NCBI GenBank assembly: GCA_947307255.1
Contig: CAMZIO010000001.1
Coordinates: 88,721-152,720, forward strand
DNA: 64,000 bases
Source of the DNA: an uncultured Clostridia bacterium
Lineage (GTDB): Bacteria; Bacillota; Clostridia; Oscillospirales; Oscillospiraceae
Direction: 5' to 3'
Shown: positions 52,804 through 60,606 of the stretch, one piece after another
Numbering within the stretch: position 1 is the stretch's first letter
How the letters are laid out: each line of letters starts with the position of its first letter
The notes under the pieces: model-generated
Databases searched by the model: none
What the model was told of the DNA's origin: nothing
The model's input: the letters and a program-made list of their open reading frames with translations, nothing else
Program-made: the position numbers and the translations under genes

Positions 52804-53804
52804 GGATCATCACCCCCGCCGGGAGGTTCATCCAGCATAACTTCCGAAAAGAATGTCTCATCATCGTCGCCGTCGTACTCGGGCTTATCCACGCGCAGAC
52901 GCGCGATTTCATCCTCGTACATTTTGGCATACGCATTCTTCAAACCAAGCATCTTGCAAAGATGCCCCATCCAGATGAACACGTATTTTCTCAGGCCGTT
53001 CACGTCCTTCAGATCATCGTCGATCTCCGGAAGCGGCCGCTTTGTCTCGTAGCGGTACAGCCACACGCCAAGCGGCGTGTTTGACAGCTCAGCGTCCTGC
53101 GCGTCGTTCTTTGTCTGGGACGGCTTGATATTCAGGCTTCCGAGGGCATCCATCAGATTCTTTGTAGCCTTATCTGCAGCCTCACCTTTTGCGCCACTTT
53201 TCGCGATGATCATCTCGTTCAGGCACACCTGTTTGTAGAGCGCTTCCTGTACGTTTGATATATCGCCCAACCCGCTCGTCCACTTTTTGTACCGACGGTC
53301 AAGATCCTCGTAGATCTCTCTGTCATATCCACGTCCCCAAAAGTCGATAAGCTCCTGGTCGATCGGTTCCTCTTCTGTCTCGTCCTGTTCTTCCGAATAC
53401 ACTGGCGCTGGTTTGATGTGCGTCGCAGCGGCCCCATCAAAACTCCATAGCTCACCGGACTCTCTCAGTGTGTCATCGTAAGACTTGCCGGCGTAATTGA
53501 TTGCCGCAACACGTTGAAGGTATACAGAGGTCACAGAGCGATTCGATGCTTTCGCCGAAACCGAATCGAATAAGCGTTCGTTCCAATAGATGTCGAGCTT
53601 TCTGCAAATCTGATGCATAACTGCTTTTGGATCATCCGTCTCACGCATGTACTCGGCGTACATTTTGTCGACACAGTTCCGACATATCGGTATATAACCG
53701 ATCCCCTTGTAAGACGGAGCATAGCTGACAGGGAAGTTCCCTTTATATCTGCCGTACCCTATGCCGCATCTAGCGCACACAACGGTCTTGGCGCTGATGT
53801 CCAT
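52800..53804 (-). CDS. candidate terminase small subunit with zinc motif
   Basis: From the ATG at 53804 the 334 residues begin MDISAKTVVCARCGIGYGRYKGNFPVSYA...YIPICRNCVDKMY; CxxC...CxxC could bind one zinc. A helical remainder follows (DPKAVMHQICRKLDIYWNERLFDSVSAKASNRSVTS...). Position is the main argument: it overlaps TerL by 4 bp and follows the HU gene. It is longer than a typical TerS (130-180). The start is not certain; the open frame extends to 53903. Confidence 0.6.
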   Translation of the reverse strand: MDISAKTVVCARCGIGYGRYKGNFPVSYAPSYKGIGYIPICRNCVDKMYAEYMRETDDPKAVMHQICRKLDIYWNERLFDSVSAKASNRSVTSVYLQRVAAINYAGKSYDDTLRESGELWSFDGAAATHIKPAPVYSEEQDETEEEPIDQELIDFWGRGYDREIYEDLDRRYKKWTSGLGDISNVQEALYKQVCLNEMIIAKSGAKGEAADKATKNLMDALGSLNIKPSQTKNDAQDAELSNTPLGVWLYRYETKRPLPEIDDDLKDVNGLRKYVFIWMGHLCKMLGLKNAYAKMYEDEIARLRVDKPEYDGDDDETFFSEVMLDEPPGGGDDP

Positions 53805-53811
53805 TCCGGTG

Positions 53812-54276
53812 TTAGTCAAGTTCTTCACCGTCCTCCGCTCCGTACACAGGAAGCGGATCATAAATGTGCTGCTCCTCCAGCGACATCTGATAAAGCTTGG
53901 CAACCATCTTCAAATCGTCGCTTGCGTAAAAATGCGGATAATACTTTCCGCCAACGTCATATTTTTCATCTGTTTTTACGTCCTTCACTATACGCGGCTT
54001 ATGATATTTCAAAGAGAATCTTCCAAACCCACGAATGGATACATCCTCTCCGTTCTTCAGAGCCTCTTTGATAGAGTACAGGAGCATTTCAAAGATCGCC
54101 TCCACATCTTTTGCGTTATATAAAACGGCAGAGTCTGAACCCTGCGCGACAAACTGCTTCGTATTGCCGTCTTCGTCGGAAACAAAGAAAACCTTCTTCG
54201 GCGTCGATACGTACTTCCTCAAACCGTTTTCCCTGGCGGCGTTGGCAGCAGCTTTTACCAATTCTCTTTTATTCAT
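53812..54276 (-). CDS. HU-like DNA-binding protein with C-terminal extension
   Basis: The first ~110 residues match HU/IHF, with VSIRGFGRFSLKYHKPR (residues ~98-114) as the DNA-arm signature, preceded by KRELVKAAANAARENGL. The rest (~40 residues) is an acidic extension absent from host HU. SPbeta encodes a similar HU relative (YonN) near its RNA polymerase. It may shape the phage genome for packaging or transcription. The ribosome site is AAGGAATG. Confidence 0.85.
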   Translation of the reverse strand: MNKRELVKAAANAARENGLRKYVSTPKKVFFVSDEDGNTKQFVAQGSDSAVLYNAKDVEAIFEMLLYSIKEALKNGEDVSIRGFGRFSLKYHKPRIVKDVKTDEKYDVGGKYYPHFYASDDLKMVAKLYQMSLEEQHIYDPLPVYGAEDGEELD

Positions 54277-54298
54277 TTCATTCCTTCTCTTTCAGTTG

Positions 54299-55321
54299 TC
54301 AGACGCTTTCGAGACCTTTTTTCTCAGGGACTGAGATTTCTCCGTCCTTAAAATACATTCCGATCTCTTCGTCTGCGTCGATATCCTTGTATACGCGAAC
54401 CATATCAGAAGATTCCCACGACACGATACTCTGTATTACACCGTCAGGAATACCGGCATTGGCAAGGCTCGTTGTGAAATAGTGCCTCAGACTGTGTATA
54501 TAAGCAGCTTTGCCGGACAAAGCCGAAAACGTATTCGACCAGCTATTCACTGTCGAGATTGCAACATGCTCTTTCGGATTTGAAACAGCAGGGAAGAGCC
54601 ATACACTGTCGATCCCGCGCATCTCGCGATCTTTCATCCATAATTCAAAGTACGGACGGAATCTGTTTGCAAGCGTATAGCACTGCAGCATTTTACCGCC
54701 GCCACGACCTTTGGTTTTGATCGGATCACTTTTGTACAACGCTCCGTTGCATGTCAGCTTTGACTCGTCAAAGTCGGACACCTTAAACCGGCATAGCTCG
54801 GACTTGCGTCTTCCGCTGTACATACCAAGTGCAAGATAGCACGCCTTCTCATAATCCTTCTTTTCGATCAACTTGTTCAGCAGTGCTTCCAATTCTTCAT
54901 CTGACCATACGGTCTTTTCCCGCACAGGCTGATTCGCAGGATTCTCGACCTTCTTGATGATGTTCCGAAAATCCGGATACTCATCATCCAGTACATTTTC
55001 AATGTAGTTGCTCAGAGATGACAGTGCCGCCTTCAAACGCCGCACTCTTGCCGGACTGTTGTTGTTTGTGTTTAGTAACCAATTCTGATAGGCGATCACA
55101 TTTCTCTTTGTCCATTCGACAAACGGCTTGTTGTCGTTATGCTCCAAGCACCATACCCATGCAATCTGGATATCGTTCTGATACCCGAAGATCGTCATTT
55201 CGCTCCGCTGAACGGAACGAAGATAATCCAGGAAATCATTGAGAAGCTGTGTGTTATCACGGTTGACCTGCGCAAGCTTCTCTGCCGAGGTAATCGAATT
55301 CATTTGTGTTTCTCTGCCCAC
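54299..55321 (-). CDS. tyrosine recombinase (phage integrase family)
   Basis: The GTG at 55321 is 7 nt after GGAGG, so it is the likely start (MNSITSAEKL at 55303 is the alternative). The N-terminal SAM-like domain (LLNDFLDYLRSVQRSEMTIFGYQNDI) precedes the catalytic domain with Arg in GMYSGRRKSEL, H-x-x-R in HSLRHYFTTSL and the nucleophile Tyr in MVRVYKD. About 340 residues. It resembles XerC-like recombinases. It is not next to the left prophage end, so whether it integrates the phage is open. Confidence 0.88.
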   Translation of the reverse strand: MGRETQMNSITSAEKLAQVNRDNTQLLNDFLDYLRSVQRSEMTIFGYQNDIQIAWVWCLEHNDNKPFVEWTKRNVIAYQNWLLNTNNNSPARVRRLKAALSSLSNYIENVLDDEYPDFRNIIKKVENPANQPVREKTVWSDEELEALLNKLIEKKDYEKACYLALGMYSGRRKSELCRFKVSDFDESKLTCNGALYKSDPIKTKGRGGGKMLQCYTLANRFRPYFELWMKDREMRGIDSVWLFPAVSNPKEHVAISTVNSWSNTFSALSGKAAYIHSLRHYFTTSLANAGIPDGVIQSIVSWESSDMVRVYKDIDADEEIGMYFKDGEISVPEKKGLESV

Positions 55322-55340
55322 GCAAGCACCTCCTTTTACG

Positions 55341-55363
55341 CAGTCCATAATCTATCTGGACTG
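55341..55363. promoter_or_regulatory. inverted repeat upstream of the recombinase gene
   Basis: CAGTCC and GGACTG flank a 11-bp AT-rich spacer, 20-40 bp upstream of the recombinase start. It could be an operator or recombinase binding site. Confidence 0.35.
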
Positions 55364-55377
55364 AATGCAATGATATA

Positions 55378-55418
55378 GGCGGAGACATTGCTGTCCCCGC
55401 CTGCTTTTATTTTAATGG
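55378..55418. terminator. hairpin between metallophosphoesterase and recombinase genes
   Basis: AGGCGGAGACA-TTGC-TGTCCCCGCCT forms a near-perfect stem with CTTTTATTTT on the plus strand; on the minus strand it follows the phosphoesterase stop. It probably limits read-through between the two gene groups. Confidence 0.6.
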
Positions 55419-56597
55419 AATGTCGTATGTACAGATAACTCCGCTGTCGTCGCACACACACACGAGCTGTTGCGGGTGTCCATAAATACGCTGCCTGATG
55501 CAGTAGTCGTCCATTCCAATGAACGAACCAGCCATGATCGTCTTCACACCCTGCACTTCATCAATCCTGTTGTGGTGCAGATGCCCGGATAGTACAGCGT
55601 ACAGAGGGCGGCGCGCCATGGCCTGCAGTGCGGCGATCTTGGTCGCACCTGCGTCAAAGTCGCCATGTACACCGGCGTACACCTTGCCCCTGATATCGAG
55701 CAGGTACATCGTACTGTCGATCTTCTCACAGCCGCCGATAACAACGTTCTCAAAGTTCTGCAGCCGCGCCGACAGATACCAATCTACAAGATCATCCAAT
55801 CGTTCGTCGATGGGCGAATTCTCCTTCGTGTCAAGCCTGCTGTGGTTGCCGGCCACGCTAACAAATATGACCTTGCGGAAATGCGCGCTCAGTTCTGCTA
55901 AGAACTCGGCGATCAGCTCAGACACGCCCTTCACCTGCTCGATCGCGTTCTCGCGATTTGCGATCTGGATCGTTGGGTGGATGCGTCCGGAGATCGCGTC
56001 TCCGTTGCTGAACACATAGCAGTTTTCACTGCGGTGCCGCTCCGCAATAGAGATGATCCGGTCGAGATAATTCTTCATCATCTCACGGCATACCTCCGGG
56101 TTATATGTATTCCACGCGTTGTGAACATCGATCCCATAATGGATGTCATTCAATGAACAAAGCAGATCGTTATCCGACGGCTCTATGTATGTTCTCTCAT
56201 AGGAGAGTGAGGGGAGGTCTCCGGATCGTACGGCGGCCGTCAAGATCTCGTTTAGTTCCTCTTGACGGGAGCGTTCTCTCACAACCTTATTAAAAGCCGC
56301 CCGCATATCGTAGAACTTCTGGCGCTCCTTGCGAAGCTCCATCATCTTTGCCTCGATCTCCCGCACCTCGTCAGAGGCAGAGATCTGATCCATACGGCTC
56401 TCATCCAGCAGCTCGAGTGTGCGTCTACTGCCGTAAAACATTCTGCGCGCCACGTCGCTGGAATACGGCTGCCCGTACACCAACTCAGCGAGCTCCGAAT
56501 AATCAACATCTGCGAGAGTCTTATCAACAAGCTTTCCGTATATCAGCCGCCTGTGGAAATCAAATTTAGTTTCGTTTTCCTTTTGCTCGATTTGCAT
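55407..56597 (-). CDS. metallophosphoesterase with N-terminal DNA-binding-like region
   Basis: Start at 56597 after GGAAAGGAT (the frame extends to 56633). A calcineurin-like fold shows the metal motifs NDIHYGIDVH, NGDAISGRIH, VAGNHSR and LSGHLHHNR. The first ~130 residues include a helix-turn-helix-like section (SELAELVYGQPYSSDVARRMFYGSRRTLELL) and a coiled coil. Related phage enzymes act as nucleases or phosphodiesterases in DNA metabolism. It starts inside the 56566 gene. Confidence 0.8.
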   Translation of the reverse strand: MQIEQKENETKFDFHRRLIYGKLVDKTLADVDYSELAELVYGQPYSSDVARRMFYGSRRTLELLDESRMDQISASDEVREIEAKMMELRKERQKFYDMRAAFNKVVRERSRQEELNEILTAAVRSGDLPSLSYERTYIEPSDNDLLCSLNDIHYGIDVHNAWNTYNPEVCREMMKNYLDRIISIAERHRSENCYVFSNGDAISGRIHPTIQIANRENAIEQVKGVSELIAEFLAELSAHFRKVIFVSVAGNHSRLDTKENSPIDERLDDLVDWYLSARLQNFENVVIGGCEKIDSTMYLLDIRGKVYAGVHGDFDAGATKIAALQAMARRPLYAVLSGHLHHNRIDEVQGVKTIMAGSFIGMDDYCIRQRIYGHPQQLVCVCDDSGVICTYDIPLK

Positions 56598-56790
56598 GGT
56601 TCGTATCCTTTCCGTTGTTGGCGGTGACTGCACCCTGGCTGCGCGATCTGTTCAGAAACTTCATAACAGATGTCGTCTCCTCACAGTAATAACGGTGCCG
56701 CTTTGAGCGCTGCTTCATCGTTCTCACAATGTGGACATTCGGGAAGCGCTTGGCGATAATCTCTTTCTCACTTTTGCTGATAGCTATCAT
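56566..56790 (-). CDS. small basic phage protein
   Basis: A 74-residue protein starting MIAISKSEKEIIAKRFPNVHIVRTMKQRSKRHRYYCEE. The start of such proteins recurs in clostridial phages. It is very basic in its C-terminal half (NRAKGKRN) and could bind nucleic acid. The AAGGATG site is 5 nt upstream. The end overlaps the phosphoesterase gene by 32 bp. Confidence 0.55.
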   Translation of the reverse strand: MIAISKSEKEIIAKRFPNVHIVRTMKQRSKRHRYYCEETTSVMKFLNRSRSQGAVTANNGKDTNHANRAKGKRN

Positions 56791-56867
56791 TCAATCATCC
56801 TTTTCTTCAATATTGAAGGGGTCAAAATCATATATTCCCTTCATTAATAGCAACCCATCAAACACCT

Positions 56868-56898
56868 CAAAAACCCAGTAAAATCAACGGGTTTCGGG
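56868..56898 (-). terminator. terminator-like repeat element, copy 1
   Basis: On the minus strand GAAACCC-GTTGATTTTACT-GGGTTTTT forms a stem with a U-run. It follows the zinc-ribbon gene. A nearly identical element occurs at 61946-61975. Confidence 0.6.
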
Positions 56899-56933
56899 TT
56901 TAATTAAATGTCAACAAAACAATATAATTAACA

Positions 56934-57704
56934 TTACTGGGCGCGAACACGCCTGTTGTAACGCATCACAGCATTCACATGATTTTTCACCATGATCTCA
57001 GCCGCACAGGATCGACAGTACTTCTGCGGACGCCCAGCCCTGTCCGTCTCTGTTTTCGTTGTAATCCCGCAGTTTGCGCATTTGAAATACGGTTCTCCAT
57101 GGTACATCATATATTGGTATCCGAGATTCCTGAAATCGGAGATCTCAAGCGCCACGTCTCCATCCTCCGCAAACAGAACCTGCACGTTCGTGTTGTCAAC
57201 CTTTTTGGAAAACCGGATCATCCCACTACGGTACAGTGTGTTGTACATCAAACTCTGTCGCTTGATCGACGTGTTGATATTCGCCATACGCATGATATCC
57301 TTGTCCTCATTGTTTACCCAATGCGCCGGGTGTTTGCTAACGGAGTCACAGTACTTCGACAGACAGAGAAGCGTGAACGCCAACCTGCGTAACTGCTTCC
57401 CGTCCAGCGCATCAATCTTTGCCATCTCCGCTTTCGTTACGGTAACCTTTTCGATCATTACAGCGTCATACTTCAGTGCGCGCTGCATCGCCGCGTCCAA
57501 CGTATCCGACCACTTCGGGATGGAAGCGGTAGGATCGCACTGGATCAGAAAAGAATCCAGAACCTTGCGTGTCTCAGACTTAGACAGCCCGCTGTCTATG
57601 TAATATCTCGCCACTCGATACAGCGTCTCGAATGGCTTGCTTCCGAGCGAACGGGAGGAGATCATATCCTCCGCCCATTCGTGCTCATTCAAAACGATCG
57701 TCAT
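56934..57704 (-). CDS. phage protein with C-terminal zinc ribbon
   Basis: From the ATG at 57704 the 256 residues begin MTIVLNEHEWAEDMISSRSLGSKPFETLYRVARYYIDSGLSKSETRKVLDSFL. The helical body is followed by a zinc ribbon CANCGITTKTETDRAGRPQKYCRSC (C-x2-C, C-x2-C). It overlaps the RNA polymerase gene by 20 bp and is therefore co-translated with it, so a role with that polymerase is plausible (inference). The family is unnamed. Confidence 0.65.
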   Translation of the reverse strand: MTIVLNEHEWAEDMISSRSLGSKPFETLYRVARYYIDSGLSKSETRKVLDSFLIQCDPTASIPKWSDTLDAAMQRALKYDAVMIEKVTVTKAEMAKIDALDGKQLRRLAFTLLCLSKYCDSVSKHPAHWVNNEDKDIMRMANINTSIKRQSLMYNTLYRSGMIRFSKKVDNTNVQVLFAEDGDVALEISDFRNLGYQYMMYHGEPYFKCANCGITTKTETDRAGRPQKYCRSCAAEIMVKNHVNAVMRYNRRVRAQ

Positions 57705-60399
57705 ATGTAACACCAACCCTTTTTGTTCCGATGGAGAACCTCTCTCCGCAATATGTAATATCGCCGTAGCGATCAATAGAGGGATACGAAATCTCGTACC
57801 CATTTTTATCCAGCAGATTTTCGATGATCTCGCTGCCACACATATTCCACGCAAACCGCTTTGTGGAGCTCTTGGTGTAACACATATCAAGCACGATATT
57901 GCACAGCGCTGCGGCGTTTGGGCACGCGATGTCACAGTCTCGCCGGAACTCTTCGTTCATCGCTGCCAACGCAGCGGATGAATCCGCCTCATCTATCCGT
58001 TCATAGCTTGTATACGCGGCATATCCGATGACCCGCTTATTGTATTCTTCATACAAACGCTTGACAGCCTGGTACTGTCTCGGCGTGTATTCAGCGCGGC
58101 TCTTCATAAAACGGTAGTCGAAGTGCCCGTGCGAATTCTGCTTCCCAACGTATCCGTCGAACTCACGTTCAAACCTGCGGCAGATCTTGTTCATCACACA
58201 ATCTCCCATGCCAACAGGCATCCTGGATTTGTAGAATCTGATGAACTCGTTCTGCCGGTCCGACAGATTGTCGCTGCTCATGCCGATCATTTCTTGAACA
58301 CCAACGCCAAACTCACGCATCGAGTTCCGTTCTGTATTCTTGATGTACTTGTTGTACTGATTCATCAGCGACGGATAGATATAGCGCATGAAGTAAGGCT
58401 TCCTATCGGCAACGATCTTCCTGTACGGTTCTCCGGAAGCAGAAAATCTATCGTGCCAACTCCTCGGCATCGGTTTACACACAATCCCTTTTGCCCGGTC
58501 GATCGCGTTCTGCTGATAGAGTTGGCCACAGCGGATACGGTAGGCGAGCGCCTCGTATTCCTTTGAACCCTTCTCATAATGCGACTGAACTTCAAACATG
58601 CTCGTGATCCAATTCGTTGTCTGGCCGATATCGTTGCCAAAGCTTTCGATGTTTGCGCGAATGAAATCTCCTTCGGACGGAACGCACTTCTTCGCTTTTC
58701 GCTGCGCGCACATCAGGGCGGGCATTTCCTGGATCCTGTTTACAAGAATATTGTTGTCAGTCAGCATTACAATGTCGCCGTCCATATCAGCGCCGTTTAA
58801 TGCTGCCGTGATAGTATCCCAACCGTTCAGTATCGTGACTGTATTCATATACCGATACCAGTGTCGCGTGTCGTCGTTGTCTGCCACATGCACCAGTCGT
58901 ATATTGTTGTGACACGTCATCGGCGCACGGAAGCATGCGAGACGGTCAGCTCCAACGTTCGCCCAATACTCGTTGTAAATTTCTCCGGCTTTCAGAAGCC
59001 CGGTCTTCTCCAAACCGAACAGACTCTGACAGAGCAGATATGGATCTCCGCTGATGATGGAGTAATTGCCGTGTACGTTCAGCACGCCAACCTTCGCCTG
59101 ATTGATCCGGTTACGAATCAGCTGGTAGATACTGCTTTGCACGAACGGATCATCCAATACCCTTCGGTCGATCATGATCGCCTTAATGAAATCGTCCGGC
59201 AAACGCTCGACGTTGGACTCGTTTAACCCGCTGCCCTTCAAAAACAAAACTGTCTTTCTCCAGTCACCGCGCAGCACATCGCGGAACTCCTCCATGGTCG
59301 GGCGAATCAGTTCATCAATATCTTCGTCTGACAGATCGTAGCTTTGGATAAACTGGTAGTTCAGCGCTCGCTCGCTCTCAAGAACTTTCGGTGCAGTCTT
59401 CGTTACGCAGAACGTATAACCGTTGGATAGGGAAGTGGACACATAATCGTCACAGCTTTTGTAAGAGTCCCAAAGTTTCGCCATTGACGTAGTGAATATC
59501 GCCTCGACATTTCTGATATCCACATCGTTTCCCCATGCGTCGCGCACAATATAGGAACCAGCAACCTTGTCTGCAAACTCCAAAAAGTCAAAGGTAAACA
59601 TCATACCTTTCTCAAAAGAGAAGCGTGTATTGACGCCGCTGACTGTGTAGTCAAGCCCCAACTCCTCACTCCACCGCTCGGCGAGAGAGGGGAGCATCAA
59701 CCCGAATCCGTCCGACGCATCCATCGTTATCTTCTCGCCGCGCCGCAGCTCCATCACCGGTTCGCCTTCGCCCTCATCTGTCAGATACAGAATATCGGAC
59801 AAGAATTCCGTCTCTGCATCGTTGACGATCAGAATACCATTCGGTGTAGACACCGGGACGGATGCACTGCAAGCGAGCGCCCTGTACGCCTCCAGCTTTG
59901 CCGTTACCAGTTCTTTCGTAAGGTCTCTGCCGTTATCGATCCTGCGTTTCAGTTCGTCTGCAAGCCGATCGCTGACGAACACGATCGTGGAATTTTTGAT
60001 CCCACCGTTCGTGCCGAGTAGCCGCTTATACTTCACACCGTTGATCGAGAACCCACGGCAGGCACGGTGGTAATCCTTCTCCCGGTCGATGATCAGGCAC
60101 ATATAGTCAGGTTTGAACTGAATATCATCCAGCTGCCTGTAAAGTTTGCGTATCGTTCGCTTGTTCTGCGGGCTGTTCTTTTCCTTGCGCAGCTGTCGGA
60201 TCTGCGTCTTGATCTCCCGCGCCATGGCATCTGCGTCCGTGATGCCGTTTAGCTCATCGATCCAACGCAATACCTGGCTGTCGGCGAGCGAGATAACCTC
60301 GTCGTTCCTTCTCGCTTCGTCGATCGGCAGCGTCAGCTTCCAGCGTTCCTTGCGCAGCCGGCTCGTATGTATTTTGAATATGTATTTCTGGCACACCAA
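57685..60399 (-). CDS. YonO-like single-subunit RNA polymerase
   Basis: The 904-residue protein carries the double-psi-barrel catalytic motif DMDGD (residues 538-542) within TAALNGADMDGDIVMLTDNN. It also has the upstream lineages' blocks NVHGNYSIISGDPYLLCQSL and LACFRAPMTCHNN. These are the hallmarks of the two-barrel polymerases related to fungal QDE-1 RNA-dependent polymerase and to SPbeta YonO, which is a DNA-dependent RNA polymerase for phage late genes. Known members are 800-1000 residues, so this is full length. The start at 60399 is probably TTG/GTG. It likely transcribes the late genes. Confidence 0.85.
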   Translation of the reverse strand: MVCQKYIFKIHTSRLRKERWKLTLPIDEARRNDEVISLADSQVLRWIDELNGITDADAMAREIKTQIRQLRKEKNSPQNKRTIRKLYRQLDDIQFKPDYMCLIIDREKDYHRACRGFSINGVKYKRLLGTNGGIKNSTIVFVSDRLADELKRRIDNGRDLTKELVTAKLEAYRALACSASVPVSTPNGILIVNDAETEFLSDILYLTDEGEGEPVMELRRGEKITMDASDGFGLMLPSLAERWSEELGLDYTVSGVNTRFSFEKGMMFTFDFLEFADKVAGSYIVRDAWGNDVDIRNVEAIFTTSMAKLWDSYKSCDDYVSTSLSNGYTFCVTKTAPKVLESERALNYQFIQSYDLSDEDIDELIRPTMEEFRDVLRGDWRKTVLFLKGSGLNESNVERLPDDFIKAIMIDRRVLDDPFVQSSIYQLIRNRINQAKVGVLNVHGNYSIISGDPYLLCQSLFGLEKTGLLKAGEIYNEYWANVGADRLACFRAPMTCHNNIRLVHVADNDDTRHWYRYMNTVTILNGWDTITAALNGADMDGDIVMLTDNNILVNRIQEMPALMCAQRKAKKCVPSEGDFIRANIESFGNDIGQTTNWITSMFEVQSHYEKGSKEYEALAYRIRCGQLYQQNAIDRAKGIVCKPMPRSWHDRFSASGEPYRKIVADRKPYFMRYIYPSLMNQYNKYIKNTERNSMREFGVGVQEMIGMSSDNLSDRQNEFIRFYKSRMPVGMGDCVMNKICRRFEREFDGYVGKQNSHGHFDYRFMKSRAEYTPRQYQAVKRLYEEYNKRVIGYAAYTSYERIDEADSSAALAAMNEEFRRDCDIACPNAAALCNIVLDMCYTKSSTKRFAWNMCGSEIIENLLDKNGYEISYPSIDRYGDITYCGERFSIGTKRVGVTYDDRFE

Positions 60400-60417
60400 C
60401 TGCTTACTTATCGTCTT

Positions 60418-60606
60418 TCACTCCTCGTCGTAAAACTCTTTCAGATACTCAAACCACGCGGATCTGTACAGACTCCTTTTTGTCTCGATAACGTCAGACA
60501 AATGCTTTTCACACACCGGCTGTAGCTCGCGCCACTTATCGTCGTATATGGCGTTTGCCGCTGCACATCTGCCGTTCGCCGGACATGCCGCACACGTATT
60601 ACCCAA
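60418..60606 (-). CDS. small cysteine-rich phage protein
   Basis: A 62-residue protein MGNTCAACPANGRCAAANAIYDDKWRELQPVCEKHLSD...; the CxxC...C...C/H arrangement can hold a zinc ion. It overlaps the end of the helicase gene by 8 bp and lies 18 bp upstream of the polymerase. It could be an accessory factor. No family recognised. Confidence 0.6.
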   Translation of the reverse strand: MGNTCAACPANGRCAAANAIYDDKWRELQPVCEKHLSDVIETKRSLYRSAWFEYLKEFYDEE

